Both the position numbers and the translations under genes were made by a program. Below the pieces are notes generated by a model. The model ran no database searches and was not told the DNA's origin. It was given only the letters and a program-made list of their open reading frames with translations. Shown here piece by piece: positions 1 to 8,924 of a stretch of 20,392 nt of DNA; position 1 is the stretch's first letter; each line of letters starts with the position of its first letter. This DNA is from CBINFS01 sp966250015. Its GTDB lineage: Bacteria; Bacteroidota; Rhodothermia; Rhodothermales; DASSAV01. Location: the NCBI GenBank assembly GCA_966250015.1, contig CBINFS010000056.1, positions 1 through 20,392 on the forward strand, in the 5' to 3' direction.

Positions 1-55
1 TCATGGTGATGAACAGCATGAATACCGCTACTGCGTATGACTCGACGTTAACCAT
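1..55 (-). CDS. N-terminal fragment of a probable membrane transporter (cut by window edge)
   Basis: An ATG on the minus strand at 55-53 opens a frame that stays open to the window edge and reads MVNVESYAVAVFMLFITM. The stretch from Y7 on is hydrophobic and resembles the first membrane helix of a secondary transporter such as a sodium:solute symporter. Only 18 codons are visible, so the family is a guess. It lies 156 bp downstream of the PorV-like gene on the same strand and could be the last visible member of the uptake locus. Seen: a short open frame with a hydrophobic start. Inferred: transporter identity. It could also be a chance frame. Confidence 0.4.
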   Translation of the reverse strand, partial: MVNVESYAVAVFMLFITM

Positions 56-211
56 ATTGATATGCTCCACGTTTGCAGAGGCAGGCCACGGACGGCCCGT
101 CCCCTTCATTATTCAAACCGGGGCAGGCGGCAATCCTGCCACTGAACGCGACGACGATAACCAACCCATCGGATTAGCCGCTGCCCCGGTATTTTCAAGC
201 GCCGCCTTCCG

Positions 212-1234
212 TTAGAAGGACAGCCCCAGTGAGAACATGTGGACGCTCTTCAGGCGGCCGAACTCGACGAGGGCGTAGCTTGCACGGAAGCCGACGTTCC
301 CCAGGTTGTGCTGGAGGCCGCCGCCGAGCGTGAACCGTTCCTCGTCGTAGTTGAAGCGGTAGCCGCCCCGGAGCGCAATGGTGTCGTAGAGCCAGTATTC
401 AGCCCCCACGTTTAGCCGCTCCGGACCGTCATTGGGGTGCAACCCCTCCACCGACACGGTCATGCGATGGATGTCGGACGCACTCTCGAAGAAGTCCATT
501 GCGAGGCCGACACGGTAGTCGATGGGCATGCGGATGTCGACCGCCTCGGCCTGATACTCTTCAGACCATCCTGCCAGGTGAGTATCAGGGCCGAGGTTGC
601 GGGCGGCAAGGGCGAGCCGAAGGCTACGGAAACCGGTGTAGTAGACCGTTCCGAAGTCGAACGACACACTGTTCATACTGACGTCGGCGATGGCTTCGCG
701 AATCCACCGGGCGCTGCCGCCGACGTAGAGCCTGTCGGTCACGCTACGTGCGTACGAGAGGCCGACGGCGAGGTCATTTGCCGTGAACGTGTTGCCCGTT
801 ACGACGACTTCGGTCCTGGTTTCACCGGCGATGGGGCTATTGATGGTTTCGGGCATCTCGCCCATGTCGACGGCGACGACGCTGAGGCCGAAGACGCCGA
901 TTCCCCTGACGTTTTTTGCGATGGCGGCTGACTGGTGGCCGATGTCGGCGATCCAGTTCGTCCGGCTCAGGAAAACGTCGATGTTGTCGATGCCGGCGAG
1001 GTTTGCCGGGTTGCCGAAGATGGCGTCGGCGGTGGGCATGCTGAGGGCGGTGTAGGCGCCGCCAAGCGCTGCCTGCCGGGCACTGCCGTTGATTTTGAGG
1101 AATTGCCAGCCGGAAAGCCCGTTGCGCTGGAAGTCGTACGGATCGATTCCGCTCTGCTGCGCGAGCAGCGGCTGCGCCTGAAACAGGGTGATCGCAAGCA
1201 GGATCGCACCGATAAGTCTATAATGCCATTTCAT
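212..1234 (-). CDS. PorV/PorQ-family outer-membrane beta-barrel protein
   Basis: 340 residues with a signal peptide (basic MKWHYR, hydrophobic core, likely cut after LLA at about residue 25). The region GSARQAALGGAYTAL at about 50-64, followed by a GNPANLAG motif, is typical of the PorV/PorQ family of FadL-like barrels. In Bacteroidota these proteins act in or beside the type IX secretion system. The rest alternates polar and hydrophobic residues as expected for beta strands and ends in a terminal Phe (LGLSF), the usual BAM recognition end. The ATG at 1234 gives the signal peptide directly. It follows the T9SS-type secreted protein by 53 bp and is probably co-transcribed with it. Members of this family often sit next to genes for T9SS cargo. 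It may be a paralogue dedicated to its neighbour and not the core secretion PorV; the exact subfamily is not certain. Confidence 0.8.
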   Translation of the reverse strand: MKWHYRLIGAILLAITLFQAQPLLAQQSGIDPYDFQRNGLSGWQFLKINGSARQAALGGAYTALSMPTADAIFGNPANLAGIDNIDVFLSRTNWIADIGHQSAAIAKNVRGIGVFGLSVVAVDMGEMPETINSPIAGETRTEVVVTGNTFTANDLAVGLSYARSVTDRLYVGGSARWIREAIADVSMNSVSFDFGTVYYTGFRSLRLALAARNLGPDTHLAGWSEEYQAEAVDIRMPIDYRVGLAMDFFESASDIHRMTVSVEGLHPNDGPERLNVGAEYWLYDTIALRGGYRFNYDEERFTLGGGLQHNLGNVGFRASYALVEFGRLKSVHMFSLGLSF

Positions 1235-1287
1235 TGTTGCCTCATGATCTTATAAGGAGTAGCCATCCGGGAGATCGTAACCCATGA

Positions 1288-3261
1288 TCACCGGATGATG
1301 GCAAACTTCCCGATGAAAGACTCACCCTCGTGCCCGGGCACGGTCGATTCGACGTGGAAGACGTAAACACCCGGAGCGACGTACTGCATCCACTCGTTGG
1401 TCTGATAGTCGAGGGTTCGCTGACTTCCCCACGCCTCAGATCCGCTGCCGTCATTGTGCTCGAGCTGACGGACTAGGTCGCCGGTGATCGTATAGATCCG
1501 GATCACGCACTGTGAAGGCAGGCCGATGAACTCCATCCGGTATTCCTCGTTGGCGCCGAGCAGGCGGCTGTTCTGGCGGAAGGGATTCGGGACGACGTAC
1601 ACTTCCTGATTGGGGAAATCCTCGTTCGGCGCCCGGAGGGGATAAATGGGGAAGCGGTTGTTGTTGACCATTCCGCTTTCGTTCCCCTCGTCGTCGTAGC
1701 TGGTCACCACGTAGTAGTTGCCGACGCCGAGCGGCAGGTCTTCGTCGACGTACGTCACCATGCCCTGTACGACCTCAGCTTCTTCGATGGGGATGTCGGC
1801 AACAAGATCCCACGGTCCGGTCGTGAAATAGGTGGACTGATAAACGCGGTAGCCTGCGAAGTCGTTACGGCCCGTTACGGGGTCCGTGTAGCCGAGGTGC
1901 ACGGCCGGCCAGGAGATCTCGATGCCGCCGCCGACCGCGGTCAGCGTGAGCGAGTTTTCACCATCCGTCGGGGTTGCCGGCGGGGGATTGTCGATCCGGT
2001 AGCCGGAATTGTAGAGCTCGCGAGCGGCGCGCACGTTTTCGAGCAGCGCGGCCTTCGATTCGACTGCCAGGCGGCGGACGTTCTCGACGCCGCCTTCGAC
2101 GATGTAATGCCGGTCCATTTCGCCGAGGACTTCAGCGAAAACGAGCGTGACGGACTCGCCGGGCTGGAGGTCGAAGGCGCCGCACGAGGTAAGAAGCTCG
2201 GGCTGGCGTTCGTACTTGTTTCCGCCCTCGCCGCCCGCAGCGCGCGCCTCGTCCCACGACATGCGGGGTTGCTGATGCGTCATGACCTGGAGGTAGCGTG
2301 AGGGCTCGTGGGTTCCCAGGTAGGGGACGCGATCTTCGAGGGGCGCCTCGGTCGATACGGACTGCCCGGTGTGCTGAAGGATGTTGTAGTAGGTGGTTCC
2401 TCCTGCACAGTCGAGCGCGATGGAAGACATGTAAGCGGGTGAGAGCAGCTCCTTGGTGGTGGCATTGGCAAGCGAAATGTCGGCCGGATCGCCGATGTCA
2501 CCCGTTTCGGGGCCGGGACCGTAATTGAAGACGATCGGCGATTCGTCTTCCCAGCGGAAGCTCCAGTCGTCGTAGACGTAGAACACCTGCTCTTCCTCGT
2601 CCCACCCGTATTTTTCGTCGTTATTGGTTCCCGGGCCGAACCAATCGCCCTTCTGGTTATTCCAGGCGCCGATCCGGGTGCCGAAGTGGAGGTTGGTTAC
2701 CGGCGTGTCTCCGCGGTTGGTAATGGTCACCTCGTGCACGATGAAGTCGTCGTACCGCGGGAAGCTCCACGCCATGGACCGGTGAGCGACTTCGACCATG
2801 AGGTCGCGGACCATGTGCGCGCCGGTGATGATCTCTTCGGCGGGCAGCGACGGATCGGCGAGGTTATAGTTTTTGATGAGCCTCGTAGGATCGGTGGCGT
2901 AGACGTATTGCTCGGAGGGGTAGAAGTTGGTGGAGATGGTATAGGCTTTCGCCTGCCCATCCCGCTCACCGTAGATCATGTAGCCGCCGGCCTGCATGTG
3001 GCCAGCGTGATCTCCGAGGTCTGCGCCGGTAGAGTAGCCCGGGTAGTCCAGCTGATAGTACTGGGAGCCGATGTCGACGGTACCGCCCAGGATGAAGGCA
3101 TTGTTCATCGTCAGCCAGAGTTTGCCGCGGGTCAGCGAAGCGCGTTCCCACTGTTGGGCCGAGGCGGTGTTACCTGCGACGAGCAGGAGCAAGACCGTTA
3201 GCCAGGCAAAAACCCTTCGCTGCGACAAACCCGATGAAGGGGACAATTTTGTATGTGTCAT
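1288..3261 (-). CDS. Secreted protein with fibronectin-III-like region and T9SS-type C-terminal sorting domain
   Basis: 657 residues. The N-terminus is an extended signal peptide with a hydrophobic core at about 17-30 and probable cleavage after NTASA (35). Residues about 40-430 form a large domain I do not recognise, rich in Trp, Tyr and acidic residues. A fibronectin-III-like segment follows (EISWPAVHLGYTDP to YYVVTSYDDEGNESG). The last 90-100 residues have the pattern of T9SS or FlgD-like C-terminal domains: YVVPNPFRQNS, then IRIYTITGDLVRQLEH, then APGVYVFHVES, ending GKFAIIR. Such proteins are exported through the inner membrane by Sec and then passed to the cell surface. It lies between the TonB receptor (45 bp) and the PorV-like gene (53 bp), all on the minus strand, suggesting one transcript. 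Its ligand or enzymatic role cannot be told from sequence. Confidence 0.75.
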   Translation of the reverse strand: MTHTKLSPSSGLSQRRVFAWLTVLLLLVAGNTASAQQWERASLTRGKLWLTMNNAFILGGTVDIGSQYYQLDYPGYSTGADLGDHAGHMQAGGYMIYGERDGQAKAYTISTNFYPSEQYVYATDPTRLIKNYNLADPSLPAEEIITGAHMVRDLMVEVAHRSMAWSFPRYDDFIVHEVTITNRGDTPVTNLHFGTRIGAWNNQKGDWFGPGTNNDEKYGWDEEEQVFYVYDDWSFRWEDESPIVFNYGPGPETGDIGDPADISLANATTKELLSPAYMSSIALDCAGGTTYYNILQHTGQSVSTEAPLEDRVPYLGTHEPSRYLQVMTHQQPRMSWDEARAAGGEGGNKYERQPELLTSCGAFDLQPGESVTLVFAEVLGEMDRHYIVEGGVENVRRLAVESKAALLENVRAARELYNSGYRIDNPPPATPTDGENSLTLTAVGGGIEISWPAVHLGYTDPVTGRNDFAGYRVYQSTYFTTGPWDLVADIPIEEAEVVQGMVTYVDEDLPLGVGNYYVVTSYDDEGNESGMVNNNRFPIYPLRAPNEDFPNQEVYVVPNPFRQNSRLLGANEEYRMEFIGLPSQCVIRIYTITGDLVRQLEHNDGSGSEAWGSQRTLDYQTNEWMQYVAPGVYVFHVESTVPGHEGESFIGKFAIIR

Positions 3262-3306
3262 GACCTGTCTTGGATAATCTTGTGTAAGAAAGGGAAGCGT
3301 CGGCTG

Positions 3307-6201
3307 TTAGAAATCGACCCTTAGCTGCAGGTAGACCTGGCGCGGGGGGTTCCTCCACACATTGTACCAGCCCCATTCGTTGGGCTCTTCGGACCACCAG
3401 TGCTTCGGCAGCCGCTCTTCGAGGGGCTGGCCTTCGCGTTCGTGATAGCGTTGCAGATCGTCTCCCCAGAGCATGTTCAGGTCTTTGTTGTTGAAAAGGT
3501 TACGCACTTCGACGCTCAGCTCGGACCGCACACCGCTGATCGTGAAGCCCTTGCGTGCGCGGAGGTTCGAGGTGAAGTGGTCTTCCCAGCGCATGTTGTT
3601 CGGCTTCGTGGAAGGGTCGCCCGGCCCGTGGTAGGTGTACTGGCGGCCCTGCTCCCACTCGAAGTACAGGCTTGCGCTCAGGTCCTGGAGGGGCTTGACT
3701 CCCAGGAGCGTCGGCCCGAAGCCCGCAGGCAGCACCAGATTGGCGAGTCCCTTCGCGCGGTTCAGGGAGCTCCACGGGTACTGATCCTGTCCGTAGCCGA
3801 TGGGGCTGTTGACCCCCGAGTCGTTTTCGTAGAGGCTGTTGTAGCCGACGGCCCCGGCGTTGTCGTACGAGATGTCGTACGTAAGCATGAAGTTGAGGGG
3901 GAAGTTGAACCGGGTGTCGATGCGGGCCTCGATGCCACGGTGATCGGCGAAGCCACCGTTGGCAATCATGATCGGGATGTTGTACTGGTTGGTCATGTTG
4001 TAGAGCCAGGTCCAGGTGGAGGCCTGTCGGCTGGCGTCTTTGTAGTAGCCCGTGAGGCTAAGCAGGGCAAGACCCTCGATGTTGTTGTTGATGCCGATCT
4101 CGTACTGGACGGTTTTGGCGTAGCCCATCCTGGGGTTTCCATAGTAGCCTTGCCACTGGTCCATATAGGTTTCGACACCGGAATACGGATCGAGCGCCTT
4201 CTCCATGTCCGTCGTGAAGTTGATGAACGGGAAGCCGAACATCGTATTCCAGGCGGGGCGCTGGTAGAAGTGCCCGTAGTAGAAGTGGAGGACCGAGTTC
4301 TCGGTGATCGGGTGGGAGAACCCGAGGCGAGGCGCGAGGGCCACCTGGAGCTCAGTCGGCACCATGGTCGGTTTCCCCGGGATGCCCGGCGTGAGGTTGC
4401 CCTCGGTCGTCTCCTGGAAGGCGAGGGGGTCGAACATGTTCGAGGGCGCCTCACGATTTTGATGGAAGAAGTCGAGTCGCAACCCGGCGTTCATGATCAG
4501 GCCGCCAAACTCGATCTTGTCCTGCGCATATAGGTTACCCTCGTAGGGATTGCCTTCGAACTTGTTGACGAGGTTCCACCGTTCGCCGCCTTCGAAGGCC
4601 ATCATGGCGTGCTCGTAGAAGAGGTCGAAGAACCGCAGCTCGGCGCCGGCCTTGAGCTGGTGGTTGCGCGTCACCTGGCTCGTCACGTCGCCCGAGAAGG
4701 TCAGGACTTTGCTATCGAGCAGGTCCCAGTTGTGAAGGTAGGACCCCATGATGTAGTGCCCGAGCATGTCGTACTCGTTGGCGTCGAAGGCCCACTTGTC
4801 GTCCGGAACGATTCCGTAACGGTCGGACGCGTCGAGCACGTCGGAGAGGTAGCTGGCCTGGAGATTGTAGAAGGTTTCGGCGCTCAGCACGTGCGTGAGC
4901 TCAGCCGTCACGTTCCCCACTTTGCGAAGCCGCGGCCAGGAGCTCATTTCTCCAACGCCCAGATACTTGTTGCCGCCGTACGGATCGGTCACCTGCATCG
5001 GGCCGGTCCAGGCCATTTCGGGCGAGAGGCCCTCCGTGTTGAAGTTCGACGAGCCGGTGACGGACTCTGAACCGCCGTAGAGGCCGTTCAGCTTCAGCTT
5101 GAGCCTGTCGGTCAGGGCATAGGTCAGCTTCCCCTGGAAGTTGTATTCGGGGTTATAGGGCAGGAACTGCGGGAAGATGTTGACGCCCTGTTTGTACCGG
5201 CCGGAGGCCATGAAGCTGAGGCGCCTGGTGAGCGGCCCGTATAGGGTCATTTCGGACTCCCATTCCGGGCGCTCCGTATACCGGGCGAGGGTGTCATTCG
5301 GCGTGATCTGTTTCCTCCAGGCTTGCAAGAGGGATTGAGGATCTTCGCCGTAGAACTCGCTATTGGGATCCTGGGACTGCTTGGTCCAATAGTCGAGGTC
5401 GAAGTTTTTCCAGTCGTAGTTCTCTTCACTGTAGAAGTAGCGTCCGTAGTGATACTTCCCGGCCGGACGGAGGCGAGCGACGAACGTGCCGCCGAACCGG
5501 GTTGCGGATTCGCCCTTCGTGATGACGTTGATGATGGCGGACTGTGCGTTGCCGTATTCGGCGTTGTAGCCGCCGGTGAGCACCGAGATTTCCTGCACGG
5601 TGGTGAGGTTCATCCCGGTGTAGTTGTCGGCGATGAGGCCGCTATTGAGGTTGATGTTGTCCAGGAGGTAGACGACCTCCGTGCCGTCGCCGCCACGGAA
5701 GCGGCCCTCGTGGATACCGGCCTGCAGGTTGACCACCTCGTCGATGCTCTGGACGGGAGCCTGAGCGATGCTCTCTTCGGACACCACCTGCTCGGTGGAG
5801 GTGCGGTCCACCTGGACGGGAGGCCGGGTGGCGGTGATGGTGATCTCTTCCCCTTCGAAGACGGCCGGGGTGAGCGTGAAGTCGACGGGAGTCGTTTTGT
5901 CGACGTCGACCTTGACCCCGGTCTGCGTGACGGTCTGATACCCCATGAAGGTAGCGGTGACGTCATAGGTGCCGGGGGGCACGTTCAGGATGAAGTAGTA
6001 GCCGTCGACGTCGGAACTGGCGCCCTGGACGGTGCCTTCGAGGCGGACGTTGGCGCCGGGCAGGGGCTCGTTGGTTTCTGCATCGATGATCCGTCCGGAG
6101 ATTTTTCCGCTTTGACCCAGGGCAACCTGAGGCAAGGCGGTCAAAGCGAGGAGGCAGACCAGGATGGCTGGCAGTTTCTGGAATCGCTTTTTGTCGTTCA
6201 T
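3307..6201 (-). CDS. TonB-dependent outer-membrane receptor with carboxypeptidase-like regulatory domain
   Basis: 964 residues from the ATG at 6201; a TTG two codons further up is possible but less likely. A signal peptide (KKRFQKLPAILVCLLALTAL, cut near VALG) is followed by a carboxypeptidase-regulatory-like beta-sandwich at about 33-112 (SGRIIDAETNEPLPGANV, then DGYYFILNVPPGTYDVTA). Next comes a TonB-box-like EEITITATRP and a plug domain to about 230 (YLLDNINLNSG, then GGYNAEYGNAQSAIINVITKG). The remainder is a 22-strand-type barrel ending LQLRVDF with a terminal Phe. It should import a bulky substrate across the outer membrane using TonB-ExbBD energy. There is no SusD partner next to it, so it is not a standard SusCD pair. 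The secreted protein and PorV-like protein follow it. Two LacI-type operator-like sites upstream point to control by substrate availability. The substrate is unknown. Confidence 0.88.
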   Translation of the reverse strand: MNDKKRFQKLPAILVCLLALTALPQVALGQSGKISGRIIDAETNEPLPGANVRLEGTVQGASSDVDGYYFILNVPPGTYDVTATFMGYQTVTQTGVKVDVDKTTPVDFTLTPAVFEGEEITITATRPPVQVDRTSTEQVVSEESIAQAPVQSIDEVVNLQAGIHEGRFRGGDGTEVVYLLDNINLNSGLIADNYTGMNLTTVQEISVLTGGYNAEYGNAQSAIINVITKGESATRFGGTFVARLRPAGKYHYGRYFYSEENYDWKNFDLDYWTKQSQDPNSEFYGEDPQSLLQAWRKQITPNDTLARYTERPEWESEMTLYGPLTRRLSFMASGRYKQGVNIFPQFLPYNPEYNFQGKLTYALTDRLKLKLNGLYGGSESVTGSSNFNTEGLSPEMAWTGPMQVTDPYGGNKYLGVGEMSSWPRLRKVGNVTAELTHVLSAETFYNLQASYLSDVLDASDRYGIVPDDKWAFDANEYDMLGHYIMGSYLHNWDLLDSKVLTFSGDVTSQVTRNHQLKAGAELRFFDLFYEHAMMAFEGGERWNLVNKFEGNPYEGNLYAQDKIEFGGLIMNAGLRLDFFHQNREAPSNMFDPLAFQETTEGNLTPGIPGKPTMVPTELQVALAPRLGFSHPITENSVLHFYYGHFYQRPAWNTMFGFPFINFTTDMEKALDPYSGVETYMDQWQGYYGNPRMGYAKTVQYEIGINNNIEGLALLSLTGYYKDASRQASTWTWLYNMTNQYNIPIMIANGGFADHRGIEARIDTRFNFPLNFMLTYDISYDNAGAVGYNSLYENDSGVNSPIGYGQDQYPWSSLNRAKGLANLVLPAGFGPTLLGVKPLQDLSASLYFEWEQGRQYTYHGPGDPSTKPNNMRWEDHFTSNLRARKGFTISGVRSELSVEVRNLFNNKDLNMLWGDDLQRYHEREGQPLEERLPKHWWSEEPNEWGWYNVWRNPPRQVYLQLRVDF

Positions 6202-6274
6202 AAACAACCACTCGATTCAGGATGGTACGAACACGCAACGGGCAGGAGGACCGGGGGCTTGGTAGTCGGCGCCG

Positions 6275-6288
6275 TGCACAAACGTTTG
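6275..6288 (+). promoter_or_regulatory. LacI-family operator-like site 1
   Basis: TGCACAAACGTTTG contains the perfect 10-bp palindrome CAAACGTTTG with a central CG, the hallmark of LacI/PurR-family operators. The same 14 bases occur inverted at 6411-6424, with 132 bp between the two centres. It lies 74 bp upstream of the receptor start, on the 5' side of that gene. The bases are seen; the regulator family is inferred from consensus knowledge, and no regulator gene is in the window. Confidence 0.6.
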
Positions 6289-6410
6289 CATAAAGGGATC
6301 TAAGCCGTCGCCCTAAGTCCTTAAGGCGCTGTAACCCCTCAATTTTGGGGCAAACAGGAGGCTCATTTCCACGATACGCTGGTTATCATACCCATGAAAA
6401 AACACTTACC

Positions 6411-6424
6411 CAAACGTTTGTGCA
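6411..6424 (-). promoter_or_regulatory. LacI-family operator-like site 2 (inverted copy)
   Basis: CAAACGTTTGTGCA is the exact reverse complement of the site at 6275-6288. Two identical sites in opposite orientation, 132 bp apart, upstream of an uptake gene suggest cooperative binding, looping, or bracketing of the receptor promoter by a dimeric LacI-type repressor. Confidence 0.6.
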
Positions 6425-6803
6425 TGAAGATTCCGTTAATCTCCGGTGAAAGTCTTCATGCATTGTAGTGGTTAGAGCCGCCGCTGATCGAAGATGCGCA
6501 AAGGTTTTCCTGGAGGAGGTGAGCTCTTAAGTGGAAGTGTGCGTGAGATGGAGGACCGTTGATGGGCTACCTATTTGATGCCGTGTGCGAAGTAGGCAAA
6601 GTAGGGGTTTGAAATACGGCCAAGTGACCGGCTTTTCAGTGAAACCGTTGAGTGGGGCAACTATTCAGGCCGATGCGTTATAGAGGGCGTTAATGCCGCA
6701 CAAGAAGTATTTTCTGAAACGGAAATTCAAATCCCGTAGTCCCATACCAGTAAAGGCTTATCTATAGTAAAGGAAAATTGCAAAAAGCCTCTTCTAACAC
6801 GCA

Positions 6804-6902
6804 AAGGTGCAAATTAGACCTACTTGATTAAAGCCACCAATGGGCGTTTTTCGAGTCGTAGGCGGGGGAATGTGGATAAAATGTTGACAAGGTGCAAATT
6901 AG
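6804..6902 (+). repeat. 14-bp direct repeat overlapping the end of the AlbA_2 gene
   Basis: AAGGTGCAAATTAG occurs at 6804-6817 and again at 6889-6902, where it overlaps the stop codon (complement of 6899-6901) of the Schlafen-like gene. The 71 bp between the copies show no gene. A direct repeat at the 3' end of an accessory gene could be a duplication footprint from insertion or deletion, or a boundary repeat of an acquired segment. No second matching boundary was found elsewhere in the window. Confidence 0.55.
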
Positions 6903-8377
6903 TGTGATGTTAACCTCACATTGATTTCGTCTGCCCAATAGGGTACATATCGAGACCACCTCCCCTTACTAACCCTAGGGACAATCAGACCTTCCTCGAC
7001 AGTATCAGCAATGATTCTCGACGTCGTATAACTTTTTTCCTCTTCGATCTTAAAACGCTTTCGAAGGGATTCGTTGGTGAGATAGTCGTTTGACACAAAT
7101 TTGAGACAGGCGTGTTGATAGCATGCTCGGATGCGCTCAGTCCGGTCCATACCTGCTAACGGGCGCGGCGCATATAGCACTGCTCGTACATGCGATTCTA
7201 GTTGTTGAAAATCTGGTGGAGGTAATTGGTATGCTTCTGCCAAGGTAACCACTCTCTTTATCCCGCTTCCCCGTTCTTCACAAATGTGAAATTGCCGCAT
7301 CAACCCTGCTAAAAACTCATTCCTTGATCGCGGTACCTCGTCTATGAACCGCAGCGGTGCTATAAGCGGTGTTCCATTGTTAGTAATCTCAATCCTATCT
7401 TTATAAACCTCAATCATCGGATTGGTACCCGATTGACACAGATCCTGGTGGATCATTGCGTTTGCAATCAGTTCCCGGATAGCAACTTCGGGATACATCT
7501 TCATCTCCACTCTCAAAGCGGACTCAATGATCTCGCTTTGGGGAAGTCTATCCATCATATATTGAATGAGACCTTCGAAACCTACAGCATATCCCTTGCG
7601 ACCAATAATTTCCCGCTCACCTTTGACTTTATTATACCCAGAATAGAAAATAAGCCGAATAGCTTTCCTCTCTAGGTGGGTAAAATCTGAAAGCTGGTTA
7701 GCAAGAACGAGAGCGGTGTAGTTTGGAATGGTATATTTACCATTATCATCTACGTTTATGATTTTGCTTTCTAGAAGATCGCCAATGATACGTACGGGAG
7801 ACTCGCTGACTTCAGCCTTTCTTAGTGTATAGAAACTTTTCGTATTGAGTAAATTGAGAACATCCTTTGCACTAAGGTCTTCGGCGGCAGAAGCGAATTC
7901 GAATCGAGTAGGTGTTTCGGCAGTCCAAATTTTTCTCTCAATATTAGGGTAATCTTTAAGGTTTGTATTAGATGAGTTTATCCGGAAAAACCCCTCGCCT
8001 TTGAATTTTACGGGCTGATTACGTGCAGCTTCGACCCTCAATAACTCCAAATGCAAACCATCAACTTCCCATCCAAATGTATCAAATACGATACGTGGAA
8101 CCAACATCGTTGACAGCCATTTGGAAAACTCCATATTACCCTTCTTTTCGCTATCAAGGCGGACTTTGGTTCCTACAATCTTGCGTGTACTGTCATCAAT
8201 ACCCCAAATAAGGTATCCATAGGGTTGGCCTTTCAAACTCGCAGAATTGGAAAGCGCAGATACATACTCACCCACTTGTTCCGGTTGGAACCAATTGTGT
8301 TTATACTCAAACCATTCCCGCTCTCCAGATAAAGATAATAATTCATTTAACAACGAATTAAGTTCTTTCGTCGTCAT
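6899..8377 (-). CDS. Schlafen AlbA_2 domain / RecG-like C-terminal ATP-binding protein
   Basis: 492 residues. The N-terminal AlbA_2 (divergent AAA_4/Schlafen) domain shows the acidic start EREWFEYK (19-26), then EYVSALSNSAS and YGYLIWGIDD (53-62), the usual E-x-K, small-residue helix and G-x-I/D pattern. A HATPase_c_4-like region follows, with RELIANAMIHQDL (301-313), DRIEITNNGTP (328-337) and the EERGSGIKR glycine motif (367-375). The C-terminal 90 residues look like a winged helix. Proteins of this layout are annotated as putative transcriptional regulators or ATP-dependent helicase-like proteins and are frequent in accessory and defence islands; the biochemical role is mostly unproven. The gene is noticeably AT-richer than its flanks, consistent with acquisition. 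It stands alone on the minus strand, with the three small secreted-protein genes upstream. Confidence 0.8.
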   Translation of the reverse strand: MTTKELNSLLNELLSLSGEREWFEYKHNWFQPEQVGEYVSALSNSASLKGQPYGYLIWGIDDSTRKIVGTKVRLDSEKKGNMEFSKWLSTMLVPRIVFDTFGWEVDGLHLELLRVEAARNQPVKFKGEGFFRINSSNTNLKDYPNIERKIWTAETPTRFEFASAAEDLSAKDVLNLLNTKSFYTLRKAEVSESPVRIIGDLLESKIINVDDNGKYTIPNYTALVLANQLSDFTHLERKAIRLIFYSGYNKVKGEREIIGRKGYAVGFEGLIQYMMDRLPQSEIIESALRVEMKMYPEVAIRELIANAMIHQDLCQSGTNPMIEVYKDRIEITNNGTPLIAPLRFIDEVPRSRNEFLAGLMRQFHICEERGSGIKRVVTLAEAYQLPPPDFQQLESHVRAVLYAPRPLAGMDRTERIRACYQHACLKFVSNDYLTNESLRKRFKIEEEKSYTTSRIIADTVEEGLIVPRVSKGRWSRYVPYWADEINVRLTSH

Positions 8378-8417
8378 TATTTATCGTATTATTTGTAACA
8401 CATTTTAAGGTTGCAAA

Positions 8418-8834
8418 CTATAAGAATATCACCTTTCCAAGATTTACACCACTGTACGTCTGCAATTCAAGTAGCGCATCTGCCGAGTAGCAAAACTCAT
8501 AACAAAAGCGCGTACGTACGTACAAGTCTTCTCCAATGATTTCGTATAAGTTATCTTCCTTTCGAGTTAATGATACTCTGTACAATCCCGCTTCAAGCGT
8601 GGTTGGCACAAGAAGCATATCAACCTCGACTATCCGACCTAATCCCCCAATTGCAATGGTACCACGCGGAACGTCAATTTGAGCCAAGATCGATTCCACA
8701 TCACACTCGCGCGATGCAATTATCTCTCCATTAGGCCCGATCTCCCCTTTTTCAGGTACAACAAACCCCCCAAGAGTCGTTGCAACCACTGCATGCAGCA
8801 CAGTGGCTATGAGACTAAAATGAATTTTATTCAA
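8418..8834 (-). CDS. Hypothetical secreted protein
   Basis: About 138 residues with a hydrophobic N-terminus (FSLIATVLHAVVATTLGG) that could be a signal peptide or anchor, then a mature part with VSLTRKEDNLYEIIGEDLYVRTR, four cysteines in all (CDVE, and FCYEFCY) and an end LGKVIFL. I do not recognise a family. No ATG begins the frame; the start given is a TTG, and the frame stays open further upstream, so the true start is uncertain. It is AT-rich like its neighbours and lies 40 bp upstream of the AlbA_2 gene on the same strand. It could be a decayed gene that has lost its start. Confidence 0.5.
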   Translation of the reverse strand: MNKIHFSLIATVLHAVVATTLGGFVVPEKGEIGPNGEIIASRECDVESILAQIDVPRGTIAIGGLGRIVEVDMLLVPTTLEAGLYRVSLTRKEDNLYEIIGEDLYVRTRFCYEFCYSADALLELQTYSGVNLGKVIFL

Positions 8835-8924
8835 AAATACGGTAGCAGTTAAAAGTGAAAAATAATAGTTTTTAGATGCAATAAATGGAAACTAATCGTG
8901 TATTATTTCCGCAGCCAAATTTTA

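Larger units (their letters stand above)
6202..6898. other. Long intergenic region upstream of the TonB receptor
   Basis: About 700 bp with no convincing gene. The half next to the receptor (6202-6424) should hold its promoter and contains the two operator-like sites described separately, plus a small CCCC-loop-GGGG hairpin near 6336-6351. From about 6425 the base composition becomes more AT-rich, and only very short open frames are present (for example a 16-codon frame near 6561). I found no TTG-N19/20-TAnnTTTG promoter on the minus strand by eye, so the receptor's promoter is not placed. Confidence 0.6.

Noticed and set aside
90..102. GGACGG-C-CCGTCC palindrome and GGCAGG/CCTGCC hairpin (122-140) after the PorV-like gene, considered as terminators
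   Set aside because: No T-run follows either on the minus strand, and a further same-strand gene start lies downstream.
3..215. Plus-strand 70-codon open frame at the left edge
   Set aside because: It overlaps the start of the probable transporter and the end of the PorV-like gene on the other strand, and its composition shows no protein-like features.
6561..6611. Sixteen-codon frame MGYLFDAVCEVGKVGV upstream of the receptor
   Set aside because: Too short, without a recognised context or convincing ribosome binding site.
6871..6879. TGTGGATAA, a perfect DnaA-box complement
   Set aside because: A single box with no cluster, no AT-rich unwinding element and no replication gene nearby; expected by chance.
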